DNA of 37,201 nucleotides. It comes from Leptospirales bacterium. Lineage in GTDB: Bacteria > Spirochaetota > Leptospiria > Leptospirales > Leptonemataceae. The notes under the pieces are model-generated. The model worked only from the letters and a program-made list of their open reading frames with translations. It was not told the DNA's origin and made no database searches. The stretch's first letter is position 1, and every line of letters starts with the position of its first letter. The position numbers and the translations under genes were made by a program. The stretch spans positions 1-37,201 of the forward strand of contig JABABJ010000149.1 in assembly GCA_014238275.1 (NCBI GenBank), written 5' to 3'. Positions 1 to 8,015 of this stretch are shown here, one piece after another.

Positions 1-6
1 CAAATA

Positions 7-227
7 CCGCCACAGGAGGTGGCGGAACATCCCCGACACCCACAGACAGGAGGTCTGTGAAGTGTCGGGCGCGGGGAGAGCCACGAGAGGGAGGCGCGGT
101 CCTCCCTCTCGTGAAAACACGGATGCCCGCCCCATTTTCGGAGCCATGAAGCTCCGAAAATGTGAGCAAAGACAGGGTTTCCCTGTATTTGCGTCCCTCA
201 GTTGTGCCACGGACGGCACAACTGAGG
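7..227. repeat. Cluster of six strong hairpins
   Basis: Six inverted repeats follow one another with little space between. Their arms are 7-13/19-25, 32-47/53-69 (nested, two stems), 82-94/101-113 (13 bp perfect), 133-144/151-162 (12 bp perfect), 166-177/181-192 (one internal mismatch) and 196-208/215-227 (13 bp perfect). The stretch is visibly richer in G and C than the genes. No convincing reading frame crosses it. The hairpin at 196-227 and its 5' flank recur at 543-583 with changed stem bases. Structured RNA, single-stranded DNA recombination sites or REP-like elements are all possible. Confidence 0.8.
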
Positions 228-236
228 TCTTCTAAG

Positions 237-490
237 AGCCTGATAAATCGGGACTATTGTTAGTATAAGTAAGTGGCCATGGCTTAGCTCTTAGGAAAGT
301 CGCCGAAAAAACAGGAGTTTTAGTCAATATTCACTAAAAACAAGAGTCATCACTAGTAAGTATTAGCCATCTGTCATAGTGAATATCTACTGAAAACAGA
401 CTGGAACGCCTATACATGGATGCAAGCCTGATAAGTCGGGCTTGTTTGATATTAGGAGATAGTCTCCGTGGCTTAGCTCACATAAGAACC
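237..490. repeat. ~188-bp tandem repeat, left array (one full unit plus a partial)
   Basis: The motif AGCCTGATAARTCGGG occurs at 237 and again at 425, giving a period of 188 bp, and a CATGGCTTAGCT/CCGTGGCTTAGCT stretch repeats in step near 278 and 467. The same unit appears at the other end of the window (36934-37201) with period 187. Inside the unit are three 16-bp near-palindromes, at 321-336, 354-369 and 377-392. The second unit diverges after about 485 and runs into another hairpin module. Confidence 0.8.
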
Positions 491-583
491 GCCGAAACAG
501 GGAATCCCTACAGATACCAAATACCGCACAGGGTTTCCCTGTTTCGGCGTCCCTCACTTGCACCACGGAGGATGCAAGTGAGG
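490..583. repeat. Two further hairpins of the left repeat zone
   Basis: Arms 490-509 and 530-549 form a 20-bp stem with one mismatch and a 20-base loop. Arms 552-562 and 573-583 form an 11-bp perfect stem with a loop containing CCACGGA. Both have counterparts at 166-192 and 196-227 with the same order and the same connecting GCGTCCCTCA. Bases 510-535 (CAAATACCGC and ACAGGG) also resemble the first bases of the window, so the module is repeated. Bases 584-714 hold no further gene that I can support. Confidence 0.75.
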
Positions 584-714
584 TTTTATAAAACTCCCTC
601 TCGTGAAAGTGATACTTTTTTTATTTTCCCTTGACTATAATTAAGCTATGTAATTTTATGGGTCATCAGATAAATTCTAATTATCAGATGAAGAAAATAC
701 GAGGAGGAAATACT

Positions 715-1211
715 ATGAAAAAACGATTTTACTTATTAACAATTTGCTTTGTCATCTTATCTTTGGGTGCTTGTGCGAATGGTGGCATAATTCTTAATGG
801 TGGCGATGGAGATGATTCAATTCAAGTGACTGGAACAACTCCTTCTCCTGCGACTGAAGATGCTGAGACATTTGCAGGAGATGAAGCCTCAAATACAATT
901 AGCTACTCGACTGCAGGCGAGGAGGGGGTCACAGCAGACTTGGAAACACCAGCCAACAACGCAGGCTTTGCTATGGGAGATACATATATTAGCATCGAAA
1001 ACCTAATCGGTTCGTCTTATGATGATACCCTGACAGGAAACGCTGAAGCAAACACTCTGGAAGGCGGTGCCGGCGCGGTAAAAACACCATAACGATCAAT
1101 GATGCATACACTACGAGCGGCCTTAGCTTTACTATCATCATTCGGTATGGTGCTTCTGATAGTTATGTCACATTGGCTACTACGTTGTGGTCTAATTTGT
1201 CGTCAAACTAA
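715..1211 (+). pseudogene. RTX-type surface lipoprotein, frame broken near 1077
   Basis: The start at 715 follows GAGGAGG at a good distance. The first 20 residues form a lipoprotein signal ending in LSLGAC, so an outer-membrane or surface lipoprotein is expected. Residues ~60-121 match the pre-repeat and first repeat of hemolysin-type calcium-binding (RTX) proteins, with [16 protein letters not shown] followed by ANTLEGGAG. The frame then stops at 1090-1092. Moving back one base at about 1077 opens a frame to a stop at 1209-1211 that reads like protein: [15 protein letters not shown] followed by a beta-rich tail. I infer one gene broken by a single-base indel, with most RTX repeats missing, or a sequencing error. 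A programmed shift is less likely because GTA-AAA-ACA is not a canonical slippery site. The ligand and role are unknown. Confidence 0.6.
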
Positions 1212-1247
1212 GTAGTGCTAGAACGAGTGTGTTTCTATTCCACAACA

Positions 1248-1928
1248 CTAGTGAAGAAATTTCTGGATTGCATCTTCTGCATCGTAGGCGTTTTTCATCC
1301 AATGAGTCTCCCATCCAAGCTTTTCTGCTGGGATGAGATTTTTTTTGCGATCGTCTAAGAAAAGAATCTTAATAGAAGAAAGAATCCCTGTAGAAGCACA
1401 CTCTTCCACAAAAGGAATACTATTTTCCTTTTGATATTCCTGAATGGACTTTTGAATACTAAGATAATAGGATTTCTCAGGTTTTCTGCTTCCCATCTCA
1501 CAGGAAAAAAATAGATAATCGCATTGCTTCAGCTCAGGGAGTGCATGAATAACCTTCCAATACCACTCGGGATAATTAGATGCAATCCCTGTCAAGACTT
1601 CCTTCTCTTTTTGGAGACTCAACAAGAGCTCTTTCATGCCACAAACATAGCGGAGATTTTTGAAAAGGAAACTCGAAAGTCTTTGAGGAGAGATAAGGAA
1701 GGATTCTTCTTTCTCGGAGAGTTGTTCTACTTTTTCTTGATAATAGAAATGATCAAAATATTCCTTTTCTGAAATTTCTCCCTTTTCAAAAGATATGAAG
1801 GAATCCCTATTTTTGCACTGGAAAAAATTCTCTTGAGACTTTGGCTGTGTGAAAAATTTCTCTGCAGCGGAAAAATAAGGATCACGTACAAGAGTATCCA
1901 TCATGTCAAAAAGGACTAGCTTTTTCAT
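1248..1928 (-). CDS. HAD-superfamily hydrolase (class IA type)
   Basis: This 226-residue cytoplasmic protein has haloacid dehalogenase motifs in order. The nucleophile motif DMMDTL lies at residues 8-13, where the first Asp forms the phospho-intermediate. A conserved Lys sits in GSRKPEKSYY near residue 147, and the acidic Mg-binding motif FLDDRKKN lies near 190. The region between motifs I and II is helical, as expected for a class I cap. The family hydrolyses phosphate esters or haloacids and the substrate cannot be told from sequence. It lies 54 bp downstream of fliL on the same strand and may be co-transcribed, but nothing links it functionally to the flagellum. Confidence 0.8.
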   Translation of the reverse strand: MKKLVLFDMMDTLVRDPYFSAAEKFFTQPKSQENFFQCKNRDSFISFEKGEISEKEYFDHFYYQEKVEQLSEKEESFLISPQRLSSFLFKNLRYVCGMKELLLSLQKEKEVLTGIASNYPEWYWKVIHALPELKQCDYLFFSCEMGSRKPEKSYYLSIQKSIQEYQKENSIPFVEECASTGILSSIKILFLDDRKKNLIPAEKLGWETHWMKNAYDAEDAIQKFLH

Positions 1929-1982
1929 GATAGAGTGTAGCGGAAGGGATTGAATGATAAGAGAGGTTTTAGAACAATATCT

Positions 1983-2513
1983 TTAGTTGATGATGAGCTC
2001 ACTAAAATAAATATCTGTAATTTTGCCATTGGATAGAATATGATTGATCGATGCTTTGAGTTCTTCCTGAAGATCCAGCCGGCTTTCAATGGAGGAAAGT
2101 TCATTTTTCTTTTTTCTCATTAGGATGAGGTTAATAATATTTCTAAGCTGAGGAACCCTTTGTGCAATTTCACCGGAAAGGGCTGGATTGCCAGGCTTAA
2201 ATCCTATGCTGAGTTTCAGCTTGATGAAATGAGTTTCATCTTCATCTGCTGTATTGACTCGAAACTCTTCTGAAAAATTGAAATTTTCAGTAGGAGGAGG
2301 AGGTTTGACTAGAGCAATAGAGGCTGTTTCTTTATATTGTTGAGAGGCTGCTTTCCGTGCAACATAATATGCAATGACAGACATTAAAAGAATACCCAAC
2401 ATTCCCAATGCAAGATAGATCAAGATCTGTACGAGTCTATTTAGACCAGGTGTTCGCGGGAGATGAAATGCTTTTTCATCTTGAGCATCTTGAGTTAAGT
2501 CTTCATCAGCCAT
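1983..2513 (-). CDS. fliL: Flagellar basal body protein FliL
   Basis: This 176-residue protein has a short cytoplasmic N-terminus, one membrane segment (about residues 28-50, rich in L, I, G and A) and a periplasmic domain. The domain includes the FliL signature around HFIKLKLSIGF and a C-terminal TDIYFSELIIN, which fits the conserved end of the family (V-x-x-V-x-F-x-x-F/L-x-x-Q type). FliL surrounds the stator units of the flagellar motor and affects torque. In most spirochaetes fliL sits in a motility operon with motA/motB; here it stands apart from them. It has a sigma-28-like promoter and a 16-bp palindrome in its leader. Confidence 0.85.
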   Translation of the reverse strand: MADEDLTQDAQDEKAFHLPRTPGLNRLVQILIYLALGMLGILLMSVIAYYVARKAASQQYKETASIALVKPPPPTENFNFSEEFRVNTADEDETHFIKLKLSIGFKPGNPALSGEIAQRVPQLRNIINLILMRKKKNELSSIESRLDLQEELKASINHILSNGKITDIYFSELIIN

Positions 2514-2536
2514 AGAACAACATCTACTTTCATCTA

Positions 2537-2552
2537 CCTAATCATGATTAGG
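2537..2552. promoter_or_regulatory. 16-bp perfect palindrome between fliL and the CADD-like gene
   Basis: CCTAATCATGATTAGG is its own reverse complement. A second half-site, ATGATTAGG, lies at 2596-2604. Both are in the divergent intergenic region and flank the predicted fliL -10 element, so they could bind a dimeric regulator. Function is inferred. Confidence 0.45.
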
Positions 2553-2575
2553 GCGAGAAAAAATCCTCAGAAAAA

Positions 2576-2602
2576 ATATCGGCTTATATCATGAAATGAT
2601 TA
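2576..2602 (-). promoter_or_regulatory. Sigma-28-like promoter of fliL
   Basis: On the minus strand the sequence reads TAAT, 15 bases, GCCGATAT. The flagellar sigma-28 (FliA/WhiG) consensus is TAAA-N15-GCCGATAA, so this matches 3 of 4 and 7 of 8 positions with exact spacing. Transcription would start about 55 bases before the fliL ATG. Confidence 0.55.
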
Positions 2603-2739
2603 GGATTTATCTTCTTTACGGACAAGATAAATGTAAACAATGTAAGGGTAATAAAATCATTCATATCAAGAAAAAAATACTTGTCTTTTCAGAAGTCTAT
2701 ATTTATATGGCATTGAAGATCTTTGGTAAGGAGGTAAAG

Positions 2740-3465
2740 ATGAGCCAAGAATATGTTTTTAATTCTATTAGATGTGGGGGTGCTCAAGCCCCTTTTGGAG
2801 TTCTCTCCCAAATTCAGGAGGTTCTTTCTAAGCGTACGCTTCTAAAGCACCCATTTTATGTTCAATGGTCAGAGGGAAAGATAACTAAGGAAGCTCTCGC
2901 AGGCTATTCAAAGGAATACTATCAATTTGTGAAACTTCTTCCTCATTGTATTGAAAATCTGACCTGCAAAGCCCCCTCAAGCTCCAGAACCCTACTTGAG
3001 AATAATCTTGCTGAAGAAAAGGCTCACATCCCTCTTTGGGAGCATTTTGCGGCTTCCCTTGGGGTTTCACGTGAGGAGCTTCATTCCTATCAAGGCCTTC
3101 CTAAGACTCAAGAAGCAGTAAATTCCCTCAAGAGCCTTTGCAACGATTGGAACCAAGGAATTTCTTCGCTTTACGCTATAGAGAAGCCTCTCCCAGAGAT
3201 TAGTGCAACGAAACTGAAGGGACTGGAAACCTTCTATGGAATTTCAGATCCAAAATCTACCTCTTATTTTAGGGTTCATTCTACTGTCGATCAGGAGCAT
3301 GCTGAGATGTGGGAAGGGGAAATGGAAGGTGTGCTTTCTTCTGAAAATCATAGTTCTCCAGCCCTGCTTGAACAGACAGAGAAGGATCTTTTAGGAGGGG
3401 CTAGCGGCTCAATGGATCAGCAACATCGTCTTTTGGATGCTTGCCTTGAATCTTACGCCTCCTAA
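2740..3465 (+). CDS. CADD/PqqC-like di-metal oxygenase, probable p-aminobenzoate synthesis
   Basis: I start the gene at 2740 because AAGGAGG precedes that ATG; the open frame reaches back to 2596 without a better site. The 241-residue product belongs to the TenA/PqqC/haem-oxygenase-like fold. Metal-ligand candidates are visible: EEKAH at 92-96, Glu148, and the spacing H-x3-D-x2-H at His180, Asp184 and His187, which matches Chlamydia CADD (His-Asp-His). CADD makes p-aminobenzoate from a tyrosine of its own chain in a dimetal- and oxygen-dependent reaction that bypasses PabABC. Its position before fmt, which uses formyl-tetrahydrofolate, fits a folate role. Other family members with different substrates cannot be excluded. 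Confidence 0.7.
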   Translation: MSQEYVFNSIRCGGAQAPFGVLSQIQEVLSKRTLLKHPFYVQWSEGKITKEALAGYSKEYYQFVKLLPHCIENLTCKAPSSSRTLLENNLAEEKAHIPLWEHFAASLGVSREELHSYQGLPKTQEAVNSLKSLCNDWNQGISSLYAIEKPLPEISATKLKGLETFYGISDPKSTSYFRVHSTVDQEHAEMWEGEMEGVLSSENHSSPALLEQTEKDLLGGASGSMDQQHRLLDACLESYAS

Positions 3466-3672
3466 ATATTAGGAAGAAACTAATATCCTTTGCCTAAGCG
3501 TTTGGGAAGTATTGGCTAATTTGTCTTGAGATTGAGATTGGGAGCTGTTCTTTCGTTTCCCTGAGCCTTGCGTAATTCTGTTAATTCTATTAAGTCTGTT
3601 AGAATCAGCCTTGTGGGGAAGGGGCTTTCACAAATCAAGATTTTGAGTCATTGATACCTGCTTGTTTTAAGA

Positions 3673-4734
3673 ATGAGACAAAAACAGAGAGGGAAAATCA
3701 AAATAGGATATTTTGGGAGCCCTGATGCTTCCACTCGCCTTTTGCAACGACTCTTATCTGAAGAAGATATGGAGATTGTGTTTGCTGTCTCCAATCCAGA
3801 CAAAAGAAAGGGGAGATCTCAAAAACTCATTCCAACAGAGGTTTCCAGAATGATTTTGGAAGAAAACGAAAGGAGTAGCTACTCTCAAAAAAAAAAGATA
3901 CCCCTTTTCCGTTATACGAATCTTCGAACCCCTTCCGTCGCAGACGAGCTAAGAGGGATAGATACTGATCTTTTTGTTGTTTTTTCCTACGGAAAAATAC
4001 TTCCTCTTGAAATCTTTAGCTTACCCTCATTTGGCGCAATCAATCTTCATGCCTCTCTTCTTCCCAAATTGAGAGGAGCTTCTCCGATTCAAACTGCTAT
4101 TTTGAAGGGTGAAAATCGGACGGGATGGACAGTCCAATACCTTTCCCAAGAGCTAGATGCAGGGGATATACTTGCTCAAACAGAAAATCTCATAAATTCT
4201 GAAGAAACAGCAGGCGAATTACTGGATCGTATGCTCCCTGAAGGAATCAATCTTTTGATAAAAACCTGTCGAATGATAATGGAAGATTCTGTTCTTGGAG
4301 AAGGACAGAAAGGGAGACCGCAAAATCATTCTGAAGCAGATGATTGCGGAAAAATTTCCAAAGAATTGGCAAAAATATCTTGGGATAGGCCTATTGCTGA
4401 GATTCATAATCTTATCCGTGCAATGAATCCCTTTCCTGTAGCTTGGAGTGTTCTTCCTAAAGATATTTCTCAAGGGGACATCCAAGACTCTGCCCAAACT
4501 TCTGTTCTTCGAATCTATCGTACATCGATTGTAGAAAAGAATCTTCATAGGATGATGATGAACGATCTTCCTTTCGGAGGGGTGATTCTTTCTCCTGATT
4601 CTCAATCCCTTTGGGTGCGATGCTTAGATGGTATCCTTGCATTGGAGGAGCTTCAAAGGAATGGTCGCCAGAAAATGACATGTCGTGATTTTCTCAATGG
4701 ATACAAACCCCCTACGGATTTGGTCCTACAATAA
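3673..4734 (+). CDS. fmt: Methionyl-tRNA formyltransferase
   Basis: This enzyme formylates initiator Met-tRNA using 10-formyltetrahydrofolate. The N-terminal Rossmann domain begins with IKIGYFGSPDAS. The catalytic Asn-His pair lies in INLHASLLPKLRGASPI (about residues 121-137) and the catalytic Asp in ELDAGDIL (about 158-165). The C-terminal OB-like domain starts near 235. At 353 residues it is about 40 longer than the usual enzyme, with extra residues around 65-80 and in the C-terminal half. The ribosome-binding site is weak. About 200 bases on either side hold no gene that I can support. Confidence 0.92.
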   Translation: MRQKQRGKIKIGYFGSPDASTRLLQRLLSEEDMEIVFAVSNPDKRKGRSQKLIPTEVSRMILEENERSSYSQKKKIPLFRYTNLRTPSVADELRGIDTDLFVVFSYGKILPLEIFSLPSFGAINLHASLLPKLRGASPIQTAILKGENRTGWTVQYLSQELDAGDILAQTENLINSEETAGELLDRMLPEGINLLIKTCRMIMEDSVLGEGQKGRPQNHSEADDCGKISKELAKISWDRPIAEIHNLIRAMNPFPVAWSVLPKDISQGDIQDSAQTSVLRIYRTSIVEKNLHRMMMNDLPFGGVILSPDSQSLWVRCLDGILALEELQRNGRQKMTCRDFLNGYKPPTDLVLQ

Positions 4735-4940
4735 GGCAAAACGGTCTATAAAATATAAATTGCAAGAGCTCAAAACCTATCAATTCTTAGGATCTTACTG
4801 TGATTTTGCAAGGTCAATTTAGGATAATAAGCAAAATAGGATTGACTTGAAAATACGTCCTATGAAATTGGTACAAAAGATGGTTTCGTGTAGAGAATGC
4901 CATCCTATAGTTAATATGTATGATATGGGGGAATGACTAG

Positions 4941-6728
4941 ATGATAAAGAATAACTATTTTACGGATAATGAGGATATCCAGGATTATTTCCAGACTTTG
5001 ATAGATTGGGATGAGATTGTGTGTGAAGTGGAACATGATTTTCGAGATTATAAGGAGTATTCGCAAACGAAGCAAGAAGAACTAGAATTTGCTCCATCAA
5101 ACACACAAGAGGCACTGGAGGCCTATAAGGCTTTTTTGGACTCGGCAGGTGAAATTTGCGGTTGTGATATATCTCAAAAGTCTTCTATCATGGACAAGAA
5201 GGGCTTGAGTTTCAAGGATGGGAAGGTGAGTTTTCCTCAAGAAATGATAGAACTCTATCAAAAACTGGAAGATGCAGGTCTCCATGGTTTTGCTACGGCA
5301 CGGCATTTTGGGGGGCTTACCTTTCCTAGGACTATGATTTCTTTTTTCTATGAGCTCATGGGTAGAGCTGATAGCTCCTTATGTCTAGCTTTTGGTGCCT
5401 TAGGAATCATAGAAACTGTCGATTGCTTTTCTGATGAGGAGCAGGCAGCTAAATGGGTACCAAAAATTGCTGATGGTTCCTATTCTGCCGCAATGGCTCT
5501 GACTGAGCCAAATTATGGCTCTGATTTGCCAAATATACAGACTAAAGCTGAAAAAGATGAAAAGGGTCAGTGGCGGATTAATGGGAGCAAGCGATTTATT
5601 ACCGGTGGCTGTGGCTTTGAAAATAGACCAGCCCTTATTTTAACGCTTGCACGTACGGGGGATCCTTCCAGTGGAGCAAAGGGCTTATCCTTTTTTCTTG
5701 TACAAAGTACAGATCTTGAGATCGCAGGGATAGAGAAAAAAATGGGGATTAGCTGTTCGGCTACTTGTGAGCTTGTATATAACAATTCTCCCGCTGAACT
5801 TATCGGAAAAGAAGGATTTGGTCTGATTCGATATGCTATGGGAATGATGAATGGAGCTCGATTGGCAGTCTCTGCCCAGTCTACGGGAATTGCTCAGGCC
5901 GCTTATTCTGAATCTTGCAAATATGCTTCTGAACGAGAACAGTTTGGTGTTCCTATTCGAGATATACCAGCAGTGAAGAAGCTCCTAGATAGGATGGAGC
6001 GTGAGACTTTGGTTATACGTGCACTCACAATGGAGGCATCTCGACAGGTTGATCTCTACTCTTGGCGAAAGTTTGATCATGGTAATAAAAATACAGATGC
6101 GGAAAAAAACCCTAAGCATGATCCTCAGGTCAGGAAATGGGAGAAAATTGCCTCCTTCTTTACTCCTTTGGCAAAATATTATGGGTCAGAGCTCTGCAAT
6201 CAGATAGCCTTTGATGCCATTCAAGTGCATGGAGGCTCAGGCTTTACGGAAGAATATGATGTAGCACGAATCTACCGAGACGCACGTATTACGAATCTTT
6301 ACGAGGGAACAACTCAGCTTCAAATCGTCGCAGCAATAGGGGGTATTTCTAGTGGAATGTCTGCTAAGGGTTATCTCAGGACATATCTGGAGGATGAAAT
6401 GGCTTCGTTTGCCCCATCAGCGGAGCTGACTGAGATTTATGGGCTTTTTTGCAAGATTTGTGAGGCATTTAAAGAGATTCTAGATGCTAAAACGAAAAAT
6501 TATGTTGCATTTGAAGCCGTAGAATCGGCAGCACGATTTATCGGAGGGATGCTTTTGGAAAAAACTGCTTCTAAACTATCTAGTGAAAAGAGAGAGAATC
6601 GTCTTAGAGTCGCACAGGCTTTTCATTTGGATTCAAAGGCAAAAATCACGGCAAATAAGATACAGATTCAGGGAATAGCCATGAAGTCTGAGCGTAGCAG
6701 TCAAAATACTGTTGTAGCTGCAAGTTAG
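4941..6728 (+). CDS. Acyl-CoA dehydrogenase, long form
   Basis: This is an FAD enzyme of beta-oxidation, which suits the fatty-acid-based metabolism of Leptospirales. The start follows GGGGA. Recognisable pieces are the FAD/substrate segment ALTEPNYGSDLPNIQT, NGSKRFITGG, the family signature with YASEREQFGVPI, and IQVHGGSGFTEEYDVARIYRD. The probable catalytic base is Glu455 in YEGTTQ. At 595 residues it exceeds the usual ~380-400 because of a helical C-terminal extension of about 130 residues, as in several long acyl-CoA dehydrogenases. Its electron acceptor would be ETF, which is not in this window. It appears to be transcribed alone. Confidence 0.9.
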   Translation: MIKNNYFTDNEDIQDYFQTLIDWDEIVCEVEHDFRDYKEYSQTKQEELEFAPSNTQEALEAYKAFLDSAGEICGCDISQKSSIMDKKGLSFKDGKVSFPQEMIELYQKLEDAGLHGFATARHFGGLTFPRTMISFFYELMGRADSSLCLAFGALGIIETVDCFSDEEQAAKWVPKIADGSYSAAMALTEPNYGSDLPNIQTKAEKDEKGQWRINGSKRFITGGCGFENRPALILTLARTGDPSSGAKGLSFFLVQSTDLEIAGIEKKMGISCSATCELVYNNSPAELIGKEGFGLIRYAMGMMNGARLAVSAQSTGIAQAAYSESCKYASEREQFGVPIRDIPAVKKLLDRMERETLVIRALTMEASRQVDLYSWRKFDHGNKNTDAEKNPKHDPQVRKWEKIASFFTPLAKYYGSELCNQIAFDAIQVHGGSGFTEEYDVARIYRDARITNLYEGTTQLQIVAAIGGISSGMSAKGYLRTYLEDEMASFAPSAELTEIYGLFCKICEAFKEILDAKTKNYVAFEAVESAARFIGGMLLEKTASKLSSEKRENRLRVAQAFHLDSKAKITANKIQIQGIAMKSERSSQNTVVAAS

Positions 6729-6842
6729 GCCAAGTTTAGTCATGATTTTCTTTACTCGATTGTTTTTGTATGATCTTCGAGCTAGGGACATTTCTGCTAC
6801 GTACGGGATTTCCCATGAGAGCCTTCACTAGGTGAGATATTT

Positions 6843-8015
6843 TTGTTAACAGAACTAAAGAAACTTCCTCGTCTAGAAAATGCACAGCTAGGGGGGAAGA
6901 GAGTTCTTTTGGGGGTAGATTACGATGACTCCTTAGCATTTTCATCTTCCCCCTCAGGAAATCCTTCTTTGCTTCCTATACTTTCGACGGTAAACTTTCT
7001 TTTGGAACGAGGTGCGTCCATTTATATTTTTAGCCATTCGGCTTCTTTTTCACCCTCTAATCTGGCAACTCAGCTCAGTAAATCTCTTGAAAGGGAAGTA
7101 GATTGTATTTCCTTTCCCTTGAGTACGGAAGCAAGAGAGAGTCATCTGAATATTTCTCAGGGGAATATCTCTGTTTTAGAGATAGCTAAAGGGACGCTGG
7201 AAGGCTCTGGAAACCTGTCGAGCCTGAGCCATGACTTGATTTCTTTAGGAAGTATTTTTGTAAATGAGGCGAGGCGTTCGAATCAAATGCCCATTTCTTT
7301 TTTGACGAAGCTTCCTGAGATGCTTCCTTCCTATGCAGGGCTTGGTCTATTTCAGCAAGTGGAGTTTCTTGCCTTCTTGTCGGAGCGAAAGAGGCATCCT
7401 CAGACCTTGATTTTGGGAGGAGTAGATCTTGAAAGCAAGCTCAATCTGTTGAAAACTTTGCTTCCTGATCTGGATAACATTTTAGTAGGGGGAGCGTTAG
7501 CCTATACCTTTCTTCATTCACTTGCGGTTCCTGTGGGTAACTCAATCAAAGAAAATAGCAATTTAGTTACGGATGCTTTTCAGTTTCTCTCCGGAGCTGA
7601 ACTACAGAGAGTTCATGTTCAGCTTCCTGAAGATCATATTACAGCTCATTCTCTAACAGGAAAATTTTCAGTGAAAAAAAAACATAAAATACTAGACAAC
7701 GAAATGGGTGTAGATATTGGTCCTAAGAGTCTTCTTAGGTTTCAGAAGATACTATCGCAATCTGAGTCTGTTTTATGGTATGGTCCTATGGGACTTTGTA
7801 AAAAAGGGAATCCTAGCATCTCCACGCAAAAGATCGCAAAATATCTTGCGAAATCATCCTTTCAGACATTCGTTATTGGGAGGGATACCTCTCTTGCCGT
7901 TTATCAGGCTGGTGTAGAGGAAAAGATGGCTTATGTGGAGCCTGATAGTAGCTTTGTCATAGATGTGGTATGTAAAAAAAATCTTCATGGGCTCAGTGTA
8001 CTCCAAAGGTCTTGA
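6843..8015 (+). CDS. Degenerate phosphoglycerate kinase homologue, probably inactive
   Basis: A TTG start with AGGTGAG about 7 bases upstream gives 390 residues, and the PGK fold aligns end to end. Scaffold motifs remain: DIGPKS (291-296), GGALAYTF (216-223) and a GPMG core in LWYGPMG (311-317). The working motifs are lost. RVDFN has become GVDYD (24-28), SHLGRP has become SHSASF (64-69), and NDAFGxAHRAHAS has become NEARRSNQMPIS (141-152). GGAK has become GGVD (192-195), GGGD has become IGRD, and STGGGA has become EPDSSF (366-371). The arginine and histidine patch that binds 3-phosphoglycerate, the catalytic lysine and the nucleotide glycines are therefore missing. I infer no PGK activity. 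The frame is intact over 1.17 kb and abuts dgt, so it is probably expressed and kept for another role. Confidence 0.85.
   Translation: MLTELKKLPRLENAQLGGKRVLLGVDYDDSLAFSSSPSGNPSLLPILSTVNFLLERGASIYIFSHSASFSPSNLATQLSKSLEREVDCISFPLSTEARESHLNISQGNISVLEIAKGTLEGSGNLSSLSHDLISLGSIFVNEARRSNQMPISFLTKLPEMLPSYAGLGLFQQVEFLAFLSERKRHPQTLILGGVDLESKLNLLKTLLPDLDNILVGGALAYTFLHSLAVPVGNSIKENSNLVTDAFQFLSGAELQRVHVQLPEDHITAHSLTGKFSVKKKHKILDNEMGVDIGPKSLLRFQKILSQSESVLWYGPMGLCKKGNPSISTQKIAKYLAKSSFQTFVIGRDTSLAVYQAGVEEKMAYVEPDSSFVIDVVCKKNLHGLSVLQRS

Noticed and set aside
237-490. Integron attC array
   Set aside because: I could not find the GTTRRRY/RYYYAAC boxes at the unit borders and no integrase lies in the window, so structure alone is not enough.
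1-600. CRISPR array
   Set aside because: The repeats are long, differ between copies and are not separated by spacers of constant size; no cas genes are present.
416-634. 72-codon plus-strand frame in the repeat zone
   Set aside because: It is made of repeat and hairpin sequence, has no ribosome-binding site and no protein-like pattern.
1078-1092. 14-base match TAAAAACACCATAA between the RTX break and 13202-13215
   Set aside because: Matches of this length are expected by chance in an AT-rich 37-kb window and the flanks do not align.
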